Positions 63,346 to 64,000 of a DNA stretch of 64,000 nt are shown here, one piece after another. Under the pieces are notes generated by a model, which was not told the DNA's origin, did no database searches, and saw only the letters and a list, made by a program, of their open reading frames with translations. Made by a program: the position numbers and the translations under genes. Positions within the stretch are counted from its first letter, which is position 1; the number at the start of each line of letters is the position of its first letter. The stretch is taken from assembly GCA_003956705.1 (NCBI GenBank), contig QZCP01000835.1, positions 124,001-188,000 of the forward strand, in the 5' to 3' direction. Source of the DNA: Brevipalpus yothersi. Lineage: Eukaryota; Arthropoda; Arachnida; Trombidiformes; Tenuipalpidae.

Positions 63346-64000
63346 GAAAAAAAGATGCAAATTTGCGCAAAATTTGGGGATGAAAATTTCGTCGCATATG
63401 GCACACGAATGCGCAAAATTTTCATGTGCAAAAAGAGGAAAATTTGTCGATTTCAGGCTAGTTTGACAGGATTCCGAGAATTTTCGTTAGTTTCATCGAT
63501 CAATGTAATATAATCATGCTGCATAAAGCTGATTTTCACACCTTGTTCTGTTTGATTGAATAGCATTCATGCATGGTAAATAGCTATCATTTTCCCCAAA
63601 AATTGGTAGAAATCAAAGTTTCTTGCATGATATCGATGATATCAGGAGGACAATGAGCGGAAATGTTCATATTTCATTAGAATTTATCAATCCATCGCAA
63701 TTCTTTGTTGATTGTTGTGGATTCACACAAGAAATAGAGCAAGAGATGTAGATAAAACATGGAAGATCCGGAAAATTTAATCAAAATTGAGTATTGAATT
63801 GAGTATATAAATATGAGAATTTTTTGAGAACATTGATAAATTCTTGTATGAAATTCAACTGAAACACATATTTTGGCAACTTTGAGATAAATTTTGGCAG
63901 TTGATATTGAGATTATTATGGAATGAGTAATTGAGAAAAGTCTTGCATGAATTCAATGAGTAACTAGGATTATTGATAATTTCTTGCAAGATATGAGAAT
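63346..64000. other. Non-coding end of window
   Basis: Unrelated to the FAS-like copies. It starts at the block breakpoint with an imperfect inverted repeat around TTTGCGCAAA (about 63356-63435), then AT-rich DNA with recurring TTCTTG(C/T)ATGA-like words. No gene seen. Confidence 0.5.

Noticed and set aside
1..64000. Bacterial polyketide synthase cluster or contamination
   Set aside because: GT-AG introns in conserved positions, the animal FAS domain order including the pseudo-methyltransferase, and no bacterial operon features.
1..64000. tRNA, rRNA or CRISPR arrays
   Set aside because: No cloverleaf, rRNA segment or regularly spaced direct repeats were recognised on either strand.

Overview
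This window is animal nuclear DNA, AT-rich with GT-AG introns. It is filled almost end to end by one gene family: giant multidomain fatty-acid-synthase-like (FAS-like) enzymes, all on the minus strand in a head-to-tail tandem array. Domain order is that of animal type I FAS: ketosynthase (KS), acyltransferase (AT) remnant, dehydratase (DH), pseudo-methyltransferase, enoylreductase (ER), ketoreductase (KR), acyl carrier protein (ACP), thioesterase (TE). The host is probably an arthropod. An acariform mite would suit the compact AT-rich genome and few-intron giant genes, but I hold that weakly.

Layout from low to high coordinates, using letters for copies: A (1-8098, 3' end outside the window); B (9454-18015, complete, about 2547 aa); C (19672-21927, 5'-truncated pseudogene); D (22641-31190, complete, about 2543 aa); a lone exon-1 relic (about 32341-32430); E (33423-41556, complete, about 2550 aa); F (43987-51175, about 2275 aa, TE deleted); G (53129-53338, 3'-end relic); H (54474-57425, frameshifted pseudogene); I (58915-63345, 5'-truncated copy with the same TE deletion as F). 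The last 650 bases hold no gene that I see.

There are two subfamilies. A, B and D share an intron inside the ER domain and keep the AT serine (GNSLGQ). E and F lack that intron, carry an extra intron in KS, and have tryptophan in place of the AT serine (CNWLGH). H and I also lack the ER intron and belong with E and F. In every copy where the AT region is present it is degenerate: the substrate-carboxylate arginine is leucine (AAYWL), the GHSxGE histidine is asparagine, the GxGxQW-type entry motif is absent, and the segment that should carry the second catalytic histidine is not recognisable. KS, DH, ER, KR and ACP motifs are intact in the full-length copies, and TE is intact in B, D and E (A keeps the TE serine and aspartate, but its histidine exon is outside the window). 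The working hypothesis is therefore an array of AT-less FAS-like synthases that must get extender units from a separate acyltransferase or a canonical FAS. The array shows birth-and-death evolution: gene-conversion tracts, a 6-kb segmental duplication with a shared mariner-type MITE (41914-47916 and 57426-63345), deletions and terminal-exon relics.
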